A stretch of DNA of 64,000 bases from Viridibacterium silvisoli (lineage in GTDB: Bacteria > Pseudomonadota > Gammaproteobacteria > Burkholderiales > Rhodocyclaceae). This document shows, in pieces, positions 1-8,838 of the stretch. Each line of letters starts with the position of its first letter. Position 1 is the stretch's first letter. Where the stretch lies: assembly GCF_036017035.1 (NCBI RefSeq), contig NZ_JAYXHS010000003.1, positions 1 through 64,000 on the forward strand, read 5' to 3'. The notes under the pieces were generated by a model. The model was given only the letters and a program-made list of their open reading frames with translations. It was not told the DNA's origin and did no database searches. Both the position numbers and the translations under genes were made by a program.

Positions 1-14
1 AGCAATTTGCAAAA

Positions 15-245
15 CTATTTTTGCGAATCACTCGACTTCAACAACACCACCTCATTCGCCGCAAACCCGCGTCCAGCTTGGCTTTGCAGCTCGCCGACTT
101 CGCTTGACTCAGTACCTCGATCACGCGGTTTCAGCGCATCGCCCGGAAGCAGCGAAGAGGCAGAATTATGGACAGGTTTCAGGGGGAGGTCAAGAACTTT
201 TGCGGCGTCGCGACAGAAATCGTAAAAATCAACAGATCCCACCAA
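15..245 (-). CDS. Unrecognised 76-aa ORF (doubtful)
   Basis: This small minus-strand frame opens with TTG and ends in TAG at 15-17. I do not recognise the product. Its codons look like those of the neighbouring genes, with many GC-ending third positions, and it is free of low-complexity sequence. In-frame codons continue upstream for about 20 residues to a stop near 309, but no better start is visible, so it may be the decayed 3' end of a longer gene. An antisense frame of similar length exists at 7-225. It sits just upstream of, and divergent from, the mshL promoter. It could equally be non-coding. Confidence 0.2.
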   Translation of the reverse strand: MVGSVDFYDFCRDAAKVLDLPLKPVHNSASSLLPGDALKPRDRGTESSEVGELQSQAGRGFAANEVVLLKSSDSQK

Positions 246-299
246 ACCCGAAACGAGACCAGGCGGCGGGCTTGCTATATATATGCAGACCCCGCCGCC

Positions 300-327
300 G
301 TGACATATTCACGTTTTGCGTTAATAT
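300..327 (+). promoter_or_regulatory. Candidate sigma-70 promoter for the msh operon
   Basis: A GTGACA hexamer at 300-305 and a TAATAT hexamer at 322-327 are separated by 16 bases. They lie about 35 bases before the proposed GTG start of mshL at 362. This is a motif match only. The rest of 246-361 is a short AT-rich spacer containing a TATATATA run near 277-284. Confidence 0.45.
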
Positions 328-361
328 CAGCCACCATCAACAATCTCTCCGGGCTTTGCGC

Positions 362-2152
362 GTGAAGTTGTCTACTTTTGGTTTGCTGCTGACTACATTA
401 TTGCTTGCGGCATGCGTCACCCGAAGTGGCGTACCACTGGACACTGATCGCCACCTGTCGGCCCCACAGACATCCGCTGCTACGCCAGTCCGCGACATAC
501 CTGCGCCAGTCCAGCAGGGATTCAGTCCTCCTCCCCCACGCCCACAGGCAAAGCCGGAAACTTATTCAGTCGTCGTTAACAATCTGCGCGTTCAGGATTT
601 GCTGTTTGCCCTTGCCCGCGATGCCAAGGTCAATGTGGATATCCATCCAGGCCTGAACGGCAACGTCACCCTGAACGCGCTCGATCAAACACTTCCTCAG
701 TTGCTGTCGCGCATCGCAAAACAGGTGGACATGCGCTTCGAGCTGGACGGCAACAATCTGGCGGTCATGCCGGACGCGCCTTTCCTGCGCACCTATCGCG
801 TCGATTACGTGAATATGTCGCGTGACACGACGGGGTCCGTTGCAGTGTCGAACCAGATCGCAACGGCAGGTGGCGGCAATATCGGCAACTCAAGTGGCGG
901 AAACAATAGCGGCAGCTCAGGCAACTCGGCCGGCAACAGTTCGACAACTCTGGTCACCAACACGGCACGCAATCATTTCTGGGAAACCCTGACCCAGAAT
1001 CTGAAAGATCTGCTGCGCGAAACGGACAAGATTTTCCCCGATGGCGCTGCCGAGAAGACGGTGGAGACGACCACGCAGGGCGGCAGTACGACGACCTCCG
1101 TCAAGACCAGCAAGCCGGACGATGTGTTGACGCGCAGCGCCGACACGGAGAAGAGGTCGACTCAACTAGAGAAGACAGTCACCTTCCGTGAAGCGGCATC
1201 CATCATTGCCAATCCGGAAGCGGGTGTGGTGTCGATCCGGGCGACAGGCCGCCAGCATGAGAAGGTTCAGGAATTCCTGAGCCAGGTCATGAACAGCGCG
1301 CGCCGCCAGGTGCTGATCGAGGCCACGATCGCGGAAGTCGAACTTTCGCAGAACTATCAACAGGGTATCGATTGGCGCGCATTGAACGTGTTCGACACGG
1401 GGCTGCGCATCATCCAGAGCGCAGTCGGGGCGATCTCCGGCCCTAGTTCGACTTTGATGGAGGTTGGGTACGACTCCAGCGGTGGCAACTTCAAGAGTTC
1501 GCTGAAATTTCTGGAGTCATTCGGTAACGTCAAAGTGCTGTCCAGCCCCAAGGTCAGCGTTCTGAACAATCAAAGTGCCGTTTTGAAGGTTGTGGACAAC
1601 ACGGTGTACTTCACCATAGAGAGCACGACCAACCAGAACCAGACCCAGTCTGTCGTGACCTACACAAGCACGGTACATACCGTCCCGATTGGCCTGGTCA
1701 TGAACGTCACGCCACAGATCGGCGAAAGCAATACCGTCTTGTTGAACATCCGCCCCACCTTGTCACGCACCGTCGGCGAGGGCGCGCTCGACCCGAATCC
1801 AGCACTGAAGGTACTGGGAATCGTCAACCGCATCCCTATCGTCCGCTCACGGGAGATCGAGTCTGTATTACGCGTCAATAGCGGCAACATCGCCATCATG
1901 GGCGGCCTGATGGAAGACCTGCTGAACAACGTCACCGATACAGTGCCAGGGCTGTCACAAGCACCAATCTTCGGCGGACTGTTCGAGAATCGCAACGATT
2001 CGAAGCGCAAGACAGAATTGGTGATCTTCATCCGCCCGACAGTGATCCGCGATGGAGATACAAGCGTCAACATCGGCGATCTGCCGCAATCGAGTTTCTT
2101 CGTCCCTCCCTCCGGCATGCCGGGAGCCCCTTCCTTGGGGGTTACTCGATGA
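362..2152 (+). CDS. mshL: MSHA-type pilus secretin MshL
   Basis: Outer-membrane secretin through which an MSHA-type (type IVb) pilus would be extruded. I chose the GTG at 362 because it gives a clean lipoprotein signal peptide (VKLSTFGLLL..., lipobox L-A-A-C near residue 18); upstream in-frame codons look non-coding. The 596-aa product has an STN/secretin N-domain at about residues 70-135, a Gly/Ser/Asn-rich linker at about 159-196, and a C-terminal secretin core ending with VPGLSQAPIFGGLF (from about residue 528) and a final beta segment IFIRPTVI. The stop overlaps the start of the next gene (ATGA at 2149), indicating translational coupling. The Ser/Asn linker resembles the Ser-rich tails of the prepilin-like proteins later in this operon. 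Confidence 0.88.
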   Translation: MKLSTFGLLLTTLLLAACVTRSGVPLDTDRHLSAPQTSAATPVRDIPAPVQQGFSPPPPRPQAKPETYSVVVNNLRVQDLLFALARDAKVNVDIHPGLNGNVTLNALDQTLPQLLSRIAKQVDMRFELDGNNLAVMPDAPFLRTYRVDYVNMSRDTTGSVAVSNQIATAGGGNIGNSSGGNNSGSSGNSAGNSSTTLVTNTARNHFWETLTQNLKDLLRETDKIFPDGAAEKTVETTTQGGSTTTSVKTSKPDDVLTRSADTEKRSTQLEKTVTFREAASIIANPEAGVVSIRATGRQHEKVQEFLSQVMNSARRQVLIEATIAEVELSQNYQQGIDWRALNVFDTGLRIIQSAVGAISGPSSTLMEVGYDSSGGNFKSSLKFLESFGNVKVLSSPKVSVLNNQSAVLKVVDNTVYFTIESTTNQNQTQSVVTYTSTVHTVPIGLVMNVTPQIGESNTVLLNIRPTLSRTVGEGALDPNPALKVLGIVNRIPIVRSREIESVLRVNSGNIAIMGGLMEDLLNNVTDTVPGLSQAPIFGGLFENRNDSKRKTELVIFIRPTVIRDGDTSVNIGDLPQSSFFVPPSGMPGAPSLGVTR

Positions 2153-3357
2153 GCCTGCTGATCGACGCGCTGAAGCAGGCTGAAGCGGCGCGCGCGCAGG
2201 CCCAGGGAAACGAGACACCTCCCACTGGAGGCATCGAACTCGAACCCCTGCCCGAGCCACGCCTCAGCACACCGCCGCCAGTAGCGAGCAATGCTCGCGA
2301 AGCCAGCACGCCAACGCCAGTGAGAAGCGCCAGCCACGCTCGTCCGACCCCGGCCGTTTCGAGCACGGCCGCCAGTCAGGCTGCGCGAGAGTTATTCGAG
2401 GTGAAGCAGCAAGGCCCCAATCGCATGCCTCTGATACTGGCGGGTGTCGGTATTGCGCTACTGCTCATCGGCGCGGGCTATGTCTGGTGGGCAATCCAGC
2501 CTCGGAGCAGCCTGATTGCACCAAACGTGCAGGCAACGCCTCAGGCTGTAGCCCAGATGCCGGTAATAACGGAACCCGCACAGGCAGTGCCGCCTGCTGA
2601 AGTCGTATCCGCTGTGCCTGATGCATCCGTTGCGACGAACTCACCAGTGACCACGCCAGAGCCTCCCTCAAGCATCCCCCTCCCGCACCGCGAAGGGCGA
2701 ACGCCTGTGCGGGCGTCTGCCTCACCAAAACCCCCGGTCGACGCGACGCTGCAGGATGAAGTCAAACCCTCCCCGCGTACGAGTGCGCCCCCGGACAACG
2801 GCATTCAGAGCGCCTATGCCGCGTTTCAGGAAGGCAACTATGCCGTCGCCCGTCAGCGCTATCAGGAGGTACTGCGACTGGATCCGCGCAATGTCGACGC
2901 CCTGAATGCGCTGGGCCTGATCGCCTGGCGTAGCGGCCAACCCGACGTGGCGGAACGCATGTTCCGCACGGCCGCCCAGACCGATCCGAAAGACATTACC
3001 GCAAACGCGCAACTGGCCCTGTTGTATGCGGAAGGCGATCCGACTGCCGCCGAAAGCCGGCTGCGCAACCTGATCGCATCACAACCAGCAGGCGTTGCGG
3101 CGCACTATTCGCTGGGCAGCTTGCTGGCACGCCAGGGCCGCTGGAATGAGGCGCAACAAGCGCTGTTCCAGGCCTATACGCTGGACAGCGACAACCCGGA
3201 CATCCTCTTCAATCTCGCGATCAGCCTGGAGCATCTCTCGCAACCCGGCGTCGCACGACAATTCTACGAACGCGCATTGCAAGCAACGGCGCGCCGCCCC
3301 GCAGGCTTTGACAAGAGCGTGGCACAAAGCCGCATCCAGGCGCTGCGGGAGCGCTGA
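2149..3357 (+). CDS. mshN: MSHA biogenesis protein MshN-like (TPR)
   Basis: Inner-membrane protein of the pilus assembly complex. The 402-aa product starts MSLLIDALKQAE, the typical opening of MshN/GspB-type proteins in this position. It has a Pro-rich cytoplasmic stretch, one membrane helix near residues 94-115 (ILAGVGIALLLIGAGYVWW), a second Pro/Ala-rich linker, and tetratricopeptide repeats from about residue 220 to the end. Related proteins link the secretin to the inner-membrane machinery; the TPR part is probably periplasmic. It overlaps mshL by 4 bases and precedes mshE by 7 bases. The MshM ATPase that usually lies between mshL and mshN is missing. Confidence 0.75.
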   Translation: MSLLIDALKQAEAARAQAQGNETPPTGGIELEPLPEPRLSTPPPVASNAREASTPTPVRSASHARPTPAVSSTAASQAARELFEVKQQGPNRMPLILAGVGIALLLIGAGYVWWAIQPRSSLIAPNVQATPQAVAQMPVITEPAQAVPPAEVVSAVPDASVATNSPVTTPEPPSSIPLPHREGRTPVRASASPKPPVDATLQDEVKPSPRTSAPPDNGIQSAYAAFQEGNYAVARQRYQEVLRLDPRNVDALNALGLIAWRSGQPDVAERMFRTAAQTDPKDITANAQLALLYAEGDPTAAESRLRNLIASQPAGVAAHYSLGSLLARQGRWNEAQQALFQAYTLDSDNPDILFNLAISLEHLSQPGVARQFYERALQATARRPAGFDKSVAQSRIQALRER

Positions 3358-3364
3358 GATATCT

Positions 3365-5080
3365 ATGGCAACAGCCTTTCGACTGCCGCTCGGGCAGCAA
3401 CTCATCAATCAGGGCATCCTCAGCGAGGACCAGCTGCGCATCGCCCTGCACGAACAGTCGCGTACCAACGAAGCGTTGGGCAAGCTGCTGGTCAAACTTG
3501 GTTTCGTCAGCGAAGTCACGTTGCGCGACGCCTTGTCGGCATCACTCGGCAAGCAAGGCGTAGACCTCACCCACACCATCGCAGGCCCGGAAGCGCTGGC
3601 GCTCGTCCCCGAGGACGTCGCCAAACGCCATCGCCTACTGCCTCTCCTGTGGGAAGCTGACACCCACCGCCTGGTCGTAGCAATGGGCGATGTCGACGAC
3701 ATCGTAGCGCTCGACAAGTTGCGCGCACTGCTGCCAGAGAACGCCCAGATCGAAACCTGGCTGGCTGGCGAGAGCGAAATCGAACGCGCGATTGACCAGC
3801 ATTACGGTTTCGAGCTTTCCATCGACGGCATCCTGACCGAGATCGAGACAGGCGAAATCGACTACCGCTCTCTGGCCGTTTCGACCAACGAATACAGCCA
3901 GCCGGTAGTACGCCTGGTCGATGCGCTGCTCTCCGATGCGGTCAAGCGCGAAGCCTCGGACATCCACTTCGAGCCGGAAGCCAGCTTCCTGCGCGTGCGC
4001 TATCGCATCGACGGTTTGCTGCGCCAGATCCGCGCCCTGCATAAATCCTACTGGCCCGCCATGGCGGTCCGCCTGAAGGTGATGGCCGGGCTGAATATCG
4101 CCGAGAGTCGCGCACCGCAGGACGGACGAATTTCGCTGAACGTGCGCGGTCGCCCGGTGGACTACCGCGTCTCGGCCCAACCAACCCTGCATGGCGAAAA
4201 CATCGTGCTGCGGGTATTGGATCGCCAGAAGGGCATCGTCGCGCTGGACGACCTGGGCCTCACCGACTCGCAGCTCGACACGCTCAAGCTGATGATCGCG
4301 CGCCCCGAAGGCATCCTGTTGTTCACCGGCCCCACCGGTAGCGGCAAGACGACGACGCTCTACTCGATCCTGAATCACATCAACACCGAGGGCATCAACA
4401 TCATGACCCTCGAAGATCCGGTCGAGTACCCGATGGCGATGATCCGTCAGACCTCGGTATCTGAATCGACCAAGCTGGATTTTGCCAACGGCATACGCTC
4501 GATGATGCGCCAGGACCCTGACGTAATCCTGGTCGGCGAAGTGCGCGATTCGGAAACCGCCGACATGGCTTTCCGTGCGGCCATGACGGGCCATCAGGTC
4601 TACTCGACCCTGCACACGAACTCCGCACTCGGTGCCATTCCACGCCTGCTGGACATCGGCATCCTGCCCGACATCATGGCGGGCAATATCATCGGCGTCG
4701 TCGCGCAACGCCTGGTGCGCAAGCTATGCCCACATTGCGCGCAGGCCCGCCCGCCGGCGCCTTACGAATTGCGTCTGCTGAGTTTGCCTGCCGAGCGCGG
4801 TGCGGCAGTGCTCTACGATTCCGTGGGTTGCGAGAAGTGCGACTTCCAGGGCTACAAGGGCCGCACGGCAATCATGGAGTTGATGCGCATGGATGCCGAC
4901 ATCGACGAGTTGATCGCACGCCGCGCCACCATGCGCGAACTGCGGAATGCCGCGCGTGCCAAAGGCTTCCGTACCTTGGCCGAAGACGGCGTGCGTCGCG
5001 TGCTTGATGGCACCACCTCTCTTGACGAGCTGGCCCGCGTGGTCGATCTGACCGAGCGGATGGTCGGCGCGGAAATGTAA
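3365..5080 (+). CDS. mshE: MSHA pilus extension ATPase MshE
   Basis: Hexameric GspE/PilB-type ATPase that powers pilus polymerisation from the cytoplasm. The ATG at 3365, 7 bases after mshN, gives 571 aa of normal family length. Seen in the sequence: Walker A GPTGSGKT at about residues 322-329, then the Asp box and Walker B region, and a CPHC...CEKC zinc-binding cysteine set near residue 455-490. The first 60 residues hold two tandem copies of a motif of the c-di-GMP-binding MshEN type: RLPLGQQLINQGILSEDQL, then ALGKLLVKLGFVSEVTL. In known MshE proteins this region binds cyclic di-GMP and controls pilus extension, so the same is likely here (inference). Confidence 0.92.
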   Translation: MATAFRLPLGQQLINQGILSEDQLRIALHEQSRTNEALGKLLVKLGFVSEVTLRDALSASLGKQGVDLTHTIAGPEALALVPEDVAKRHRLLPLLWEADTHRLVVAMGDVDDIVALDKLRALLPENAQIETWLAGESEIERAIDQHYGFELSIDGILTEIETGEIDYRSLAVSTNEYSQPVVRLVDALLSDAVKREASDIHFEPEASFLRVRYRIDGLLRQIRALHKSYWPAMAVRLKVMAGLNIAESRAPQDGRISLNVRGRPVDYRVSAQPTLHGENIVLRVLDRQKGIVALDDLGLTDSQLDTLKLMIARPEGILLFTGPTGSGKTTTLYSILNHINTEGINIMTLEDPVEYPMAMIRQTSVSESTKLDFANGIRSMMRQDPDVILVGEVRDSETADMAFRAAMTGHQVYSTLHTNSALGAIPRLLDIGILPDIMAGNIIGVVAQRLVRKLCPHCAQARPPAPYELRLLSLPAERGAAVLYDSVGCEKCDFQGYKGRTAIMELMRMDADIDELIARRATMRELRNAARAKGFRTLAEDGVRRVLDGTTSLDELARVVDLTERMVGAEM

Positions 5081-5090
5081 ACGAGGCGCC

Positions 5091-6293
5091 ATGGCTATTT
5101 TCGCCTACCGCGCCATGGACAGCAGCGGCCGCATCCTGCGCGGCGAAACCGAAGCGCTCAATCTCATCGATCTGGAAATGCGCCTGCAGCGCATGCAGCT
5201 CGACCTCATCACCGGCAAACCGGCCCGTTTGCATGTCGGCTTTGGCGCGCCGAAGATTCCGCTGCGTGAGCGCATCCACTTCTGCTTTCACCTCGAACAA
5301 CTCACGCGCTCCGGTGTGCCACTGGTCGAAGCGCTTTCTGACCTGCGTGACTCGACGGAGAACCAGCGCTTCCGTCAGGTCATCGCCGGCGTGGTGGAAA
5401 GCATCGAAGGTGGTCGCAGCCTGTCGCAAGCACTGGGCGAACAGGGCCAGGTATTCGATCCGGTTTTCTGCGCGCTGATCCGGGCTGGCGAATCCAGCGG
5501 CAATCTGCCCGATGTACTGCGCGAACTCAACGAGTCGCTCAAGCGCGAAGATGAGCTGCGCTCCTTCCTTGCGAAGCTCATCATCTATCCCTCCATCGTC
5601 TTGCTGGTGACCTTGTCCGCAGTCGCCACCTCGATGATCTTCGTCGTACCGCAGCTCTCGCGTCTGTTCCAGAGCACCGGCCAGACCCTGCCTTTGCAAA
5701 CACGCTTGCTGATCAATATCTCGAGCTTTCTCGTGAATTACTGGCCGCTCGTGCTACTCGCAATCGTCGCCGGCACCATCGGTACAGCAGTGTGGATCCG
5801 CGTCAGCCCGCGCGCTGCACTGCGCTGGGACCGCCTCAAGCTTGCCGTGCCCATCGTCGGCGATGTCTACCGCAAGATCATCCTGTCGCGCTTCGCCACG
5901 CTATTCGCGCTGATGTACTCGTCAGGCATCGCCATCATCGACACCATCCGCGTTGCGCAAGACATTGTGGGCAATCGCGAAATGCGCGACGCCTTGATCC
6001 GCGTCGAGCAGGCCATTGCAGAAGGGCAGAACGTGACGGCCGCGTTCTCTTCGGCGCGCCTGTTCCCGCCACTGGTCATCCGCATGCTGCGCGTCGGTGA
6101 ACATACCGGCTCGCTTGATCACGCGCTGAAAGGCGTCAGCTACTTCTACGAACGCGACGTGAAGGAGTCCGTCGAGCGTCTGCAGACCCTGCTGGAGCCA
6201 GCACTGACCATCGTGCTCGGCGCCTTGATGCTCTGGGTCGCCATGTCGGTGCTCGGCCCTGTCTATGACATCATCACCAAGATGAAAACCTGA
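5091..6293 (+). CDS. mshG: MSHA platform protein MshG
   Basis: Polytopic inner-membrane platform protein of the GspF/PilC family that couples the ATPase to pilin polymerisation. It is 400 aa, starting at ATG 5091, 10 bases after mshE. Two T2SF domains are visible, at about residues 60-185 and 260-385, each ending in membrane helices (YPSIVLLVTLSAVATSMIFV near 163-185; IVLGALMLWVAMSVLGPVY near 370-390), with another helix near 215-235. Length and helix layout fit the family. Nothing unusual. Confidence 0.9.
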   Translation: MAIFAYRAMDSSGRILRGETEALNLIDLEMRLQRMQLDLITGKPARLHVGFGAPKIPLRERIHFCFHLEQLTRSGVPLVEALSDLRDSTENQRFRQVIAGVVESIEGGRSLSQALGEQGQVFDPVFCALIRAGESSGNLPDVLRELNESLKREDELRSFLAKLIIYPSIVLLVTLSAVATSMIFVVPQLSRLFQSTGQTLPLQTRLLINISSFLVNYWPLVLLAIVAGTIGTAVWIRVSPRAALRWDRLKLAVPIVGDVYRKIILSRFATLFALMYSSGIAIIDTIRVAQDIVGNREMRDALIRVEQAIAEGQNVTAAFSSARLFPPLVIRMLRVGEHTGSLDHALKGVSYFYERDVKESVERLQTLLEPALTIVLGALMLWVAMSVLGPVYDIITKMKT

Positions 6294-6329
6294 ACGCGCG
6301 CCCGAACCAAGACCGGAAACAAATAACAG

Positions 6330-7865
6330 ATGCCGCAACGCTATCTCCACTTCATCAACCAGGAAGGCCTGCATTGCCACCTCGTGCGCCAGCACGACGT
6401 GCAGCACCTGCACAGCTTTGCAGGCGGTGAAGAAGGCGTGCAGGGCTTTGAAGACTGGCTGCAGGAAACGCGTGATGGCCTGCACACCCTGTTGGCAGAT
6501 GTGGCAGACGAAGGCTTTCACCTCGAGAACATTCCTCACGTCGTAGGCCCGGATCGGCGCGCACTGATCACACGCAAACTGACCCAGCACTTCTTCGGCT
6601 CCCCCTACTCCGCCGCCCTGTCCCTTGGACGCGACAAGAATGGGCGTCGCGACGAGCGCCTGCTATTTACTGCGATCACACGCCCGGCACTGGTCGAGCC
6701 CTGGCTGGCCGCACTGCGGCGCGCCGAAGCAGCTGTCACGGCCTTGTATTCCGTTCCTCTGCTGACGGAGAAACTGGTCAGGCGTGTTTTCCCGGACAGC
6801 CCGCGCGGACTGATCCTGCTCCTGTCCGACTCGGGCATCCGCCAGATCTATTTCGAGCAGGGGAAATTGCGCTTCTCGCGGCTGGCACAAGCGCCCGAGG
6901 GTCCGTTCTCGCGCTGGGGGCTCGATTGCCTGCGCGAAGCGCAGAAGACCTACCAGTACCTCAACGCACAGCGCTGGTTACCGCGGGGCACGGCGCTGCC
7001 GGTGCGGATTGTCCTGTCTGCCCGCGATGCCGAACCGCTGCTTGCCGAGCTGGCAGGCACGACACAACCCGTCGACAACCTGCAGTTCCAGGCGGCTTCG
7101 CTGGAAGCCCTCGCGCACAAGCTGAGAATTCCACTCCGTCACCGTCATTCGGACAGCCGTGAAGTCATCATGCAACTGGCCATGCGTGAGACCACGAGCG
7201 TGCAACTGGCGCCACCGCAAGAGCGACGCTTCTACCGCATCTGGCAGGCGCGCTTCGCCATCCTCGTTGCGGGCGTCGTCGTGCTGGCGGCAAGCTCGGT
7301 GTTGTCGCTCAAATGGGCGCTCGACACACGCACGGAACGGGCAGAGGCCGAGAGCCAACGCAGCCAGACCATGCTGCAGGACGCCCGCTACAAGCAACTC
7401 CTCACCAGCCTGCCGCAGATGCCGACTTCACTCGACGCCTTGCGCAGCACGGTCGATGGCATCGAGCAACTGTCGGTGCGCGTGGTCGATCCACGCATGG
7501 CACTACAGCATTTGAGCAAGACGCTTGATGCCTTTCCCGACATCACGCTGGATGGCCTCGAGTGGCAGGAAGCAGACTGGCGCGACGACGCGCGCAATAC
7601 GCCTTCAAGCAGCGCGCCGATGACGCGCCAGACCTTGATCGCCAGCGCCTCGCTGGACGCTGCCAGCGCAAGCGACCCACGCGCAACCATCTCGCGCATC
7701 CAGGCCTTTGCCAATGCCTTGCGCCAGCAAAGCCGGGGCGATGTCGTACTGGTGCAGCAGCCCTTCGATACCGAATCGGACAAGACCTTGCGCAGCGAGG
7801 CACAGAACGCCGGCAAGCGCCCGGCCTTCCGCCTGCAGCTCACGCTACCAGGGGCCAAACCATGA
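6330..7865 (+). CDS. Pilus alignment protein, PilM-like plus PilN-like (MshI position)
   Basis: A 511-aa protein in the place of MshI. The N-terminal 300 residues resemble a PilM-type actin-like domain (for example GLILLLSDSGIRQIYFEQ near residue 155). A single membrane helix follows at about 309-331 (FAILVAGVVVLAASSVLSL), then a coiled-coil stretch and a periplasmic PilN-like domain of about 150 residues. It therefore looks like the two alignment proteins PilM and PilN joined in one chain, longer than a classical MshI of roughly 300 aa. In related machines these proteins connect the cytoplasmic ATPase with the periplasmic and secretin parts. The stop overlaps the next start (ATGA at 7862). 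Subfamily assignment is by synteny and topology. Confidence 0.6.
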   Translation: MPQRYLHFINQEGLHCHLVRQHDVQHLHSFAGGEEGVQGFEDWLQETRDGLHTLLADVADEGFHLENIPHVVGPDRRALITRKLTQHFFGSPYSAALSLGRDKNGRRDERLLFTAITRPALVEPWLAALRRAEAAVTALYSVPLLTEKLVRRVFPDSPRGLILLLSDSGIRQIYFEQGKLRFSRLAQAPEGPFSRWGLDCLREAQKTYQYLNAQRWLPRGTALPVRIVLSARDAEPLLAELAGTTQPVDNLQFQAASLEALAHKLRIPLRHRHSDSREVIMQLAMRETTSVQLAPPQERRFYRIWQARFAILVAGVVVLAASSVLSLKWALDTRTERAEAESQRSQTMLQDARYKQLLTSLPQMPTSLDALRSTVDGIEQLSVRVVDPRMALQHLSKTLDAFPDITLDGLEWQEADWRDDARNTPSSSAPMTRQTLIASASLDAASASDPRATISRIQAFANALRQQSRGDVVLVQQPFDTESDKTLRSEAQNAGKRPAFRLQLTLPGAKP

Positions 7866-8458
7866 AGCACAAACGCGCCAATACCTTCTCCGGCCCGGTC
7901 GTGCTGAGCGTGTGCCTGTTGCTCATCAGCGCCGCCATGCTGTGGTTCTCCTACAGTGCGCGCAGCAAGGCCATTGCCCAACGCATCCGCACGACACAAG
8001 AAGCGCGTGAAGCAACGGATCGCTACCGGCACACTTCCGAAGACGAAGCGCTGATCCGCCGGACGATTGATCGCTTCGAAACCCTGCGCCAGCGCGGCAT
8101 CATCGGCTCCGAACACCGCCTGGACTGGGCCGACCGGCTGCGCAGCATCCGCGGTCAGCATCGCTTCGCCCAGCTTGACTTCGAGCTCCTGCCGCAGCGC
8201 ATCCTCGGTCCGCTGTCCACGCCGGGCGACTATCAGCTGAGCGCAAGCCGCATGCAGATCCGCGCTGGCTTGCTGCACGAAGGAGACTTCGTCGACCTGA
8301 TGACCGAGCTGCGCAGTCAACCGGCAAATGCCATCGTCGCGCCCCGCCGCTGCACGCTCACGCCGTCTGGCGACTCTCCGATGCAAGGTATCAACCTGCG
8401 CGCTGAATGTACCGTTGAATGGCTGACGGTCAGTACTGGAACAGGGGCCAAACCATGA
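7862..8458 (+). CDS. PilO/MshJ-like pilus alignment protein
   Basis: A 198-aa bitopic membrane protein: short basic N-terminus, membrane helix at about residues 11-31 (VVLSVCLLLISAAMLWFS), a coiled coil rich in Arg/Glu to about residue 80, and a small periplasmic domain. This is the architecture of PilO/MshJ proteins, which partner a PilN-like protein. It overlaps both neighbours by 4 bases. Sequence similarity alone is too weak for a firm family call; gene order (I-J-K) supports MshJ. Confidence 0.55.
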   Translation: MKHKRANTFSGPVVLSVCLLLISAAMLWFSYSARSKAIAQRIRTTQEAREATDRYRHTSEDEALIRRTIDRFETLRQRGIIGSEHRLDWADRLRSIRGQHRFAQLDFELLPQRILGPLSTPGDYQLSASRMQIRAGLLHEGDFVDLMTELRSQPANAIVAPRRCTLTPSGDSPMQGINLRAECTVEWLTVSTGTGAKP

Positions 8459-8838
8459 CGCTGCGCAACTCCAGCCTTCTTGTGATCACCGTGTTGTTCA
8501 GCGGTGCGACACAGGCTGCCGAGGCAGACTGGCAAACGGGTCTGGGGCGGCTCTTCCTCACGCCGCAGAAGCGCGCCCTGCTCGACGAACTGCGCCGCAA
8601 CAACGCCCGCATCGACCCTGCGCAACAACTCGACAGCGTACGGCTCGACGGCATCGTGCGACGCTCGTCAGGGAAGCAAACCATCTGGATCAACGGCCAA
8701 AGCTATACGGACCACGCGCCGGTGACGCGGGTCGACGACAGCTCTGCCCGGGTTATCTCAGGGAGCAAGACCGGCGTGGAGCTAAAGGTTGGAGAATCGA
8801 GGCAGCTGGGTCCGACAAACACGACAGGTGACAAGTGA
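8455..8838 (+). CDS. Small exported protein in the MshK/PilP position
   Basis: A 127-aa product with a cleavable signal peptide (hydrophobic SSLLVITVLFSG, likely cleavage after ATQA near residue 22). The mature part has a central conserved-looking segment RLDGIVRRSSGKQTIWING and a Ser/Gly-rich C-terminus. The pattern DGIV-(R)-x-(G)-x-x-x-x-WINGx is typical of MshK/PilP/GspC-type periplasmic connector domains. ATG 8455 overlaps the previous stop by 4 bases; its own stop overlaps the GTG start of the next gene. Role inferred from position and domain pattern. Confidence 0.55.
   Translation: MTLRNSSLLVITVLFSGATQAAEADWQTGLGRLFLTPQKRALLDELRRNNARIDPAQQLDSVRLDGIVRRSSGKQTIWINGQSYTDHAPVTRVDDSSARVISGSKTGVELKVGESRQLGPTNTTGDK

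Noticed and set aside
3635..4708. 357-codon minus-strand open frame opposite mshE
   Set aside because: Antisense to the conserved ATPase core; an artefact of GC-rich codons.
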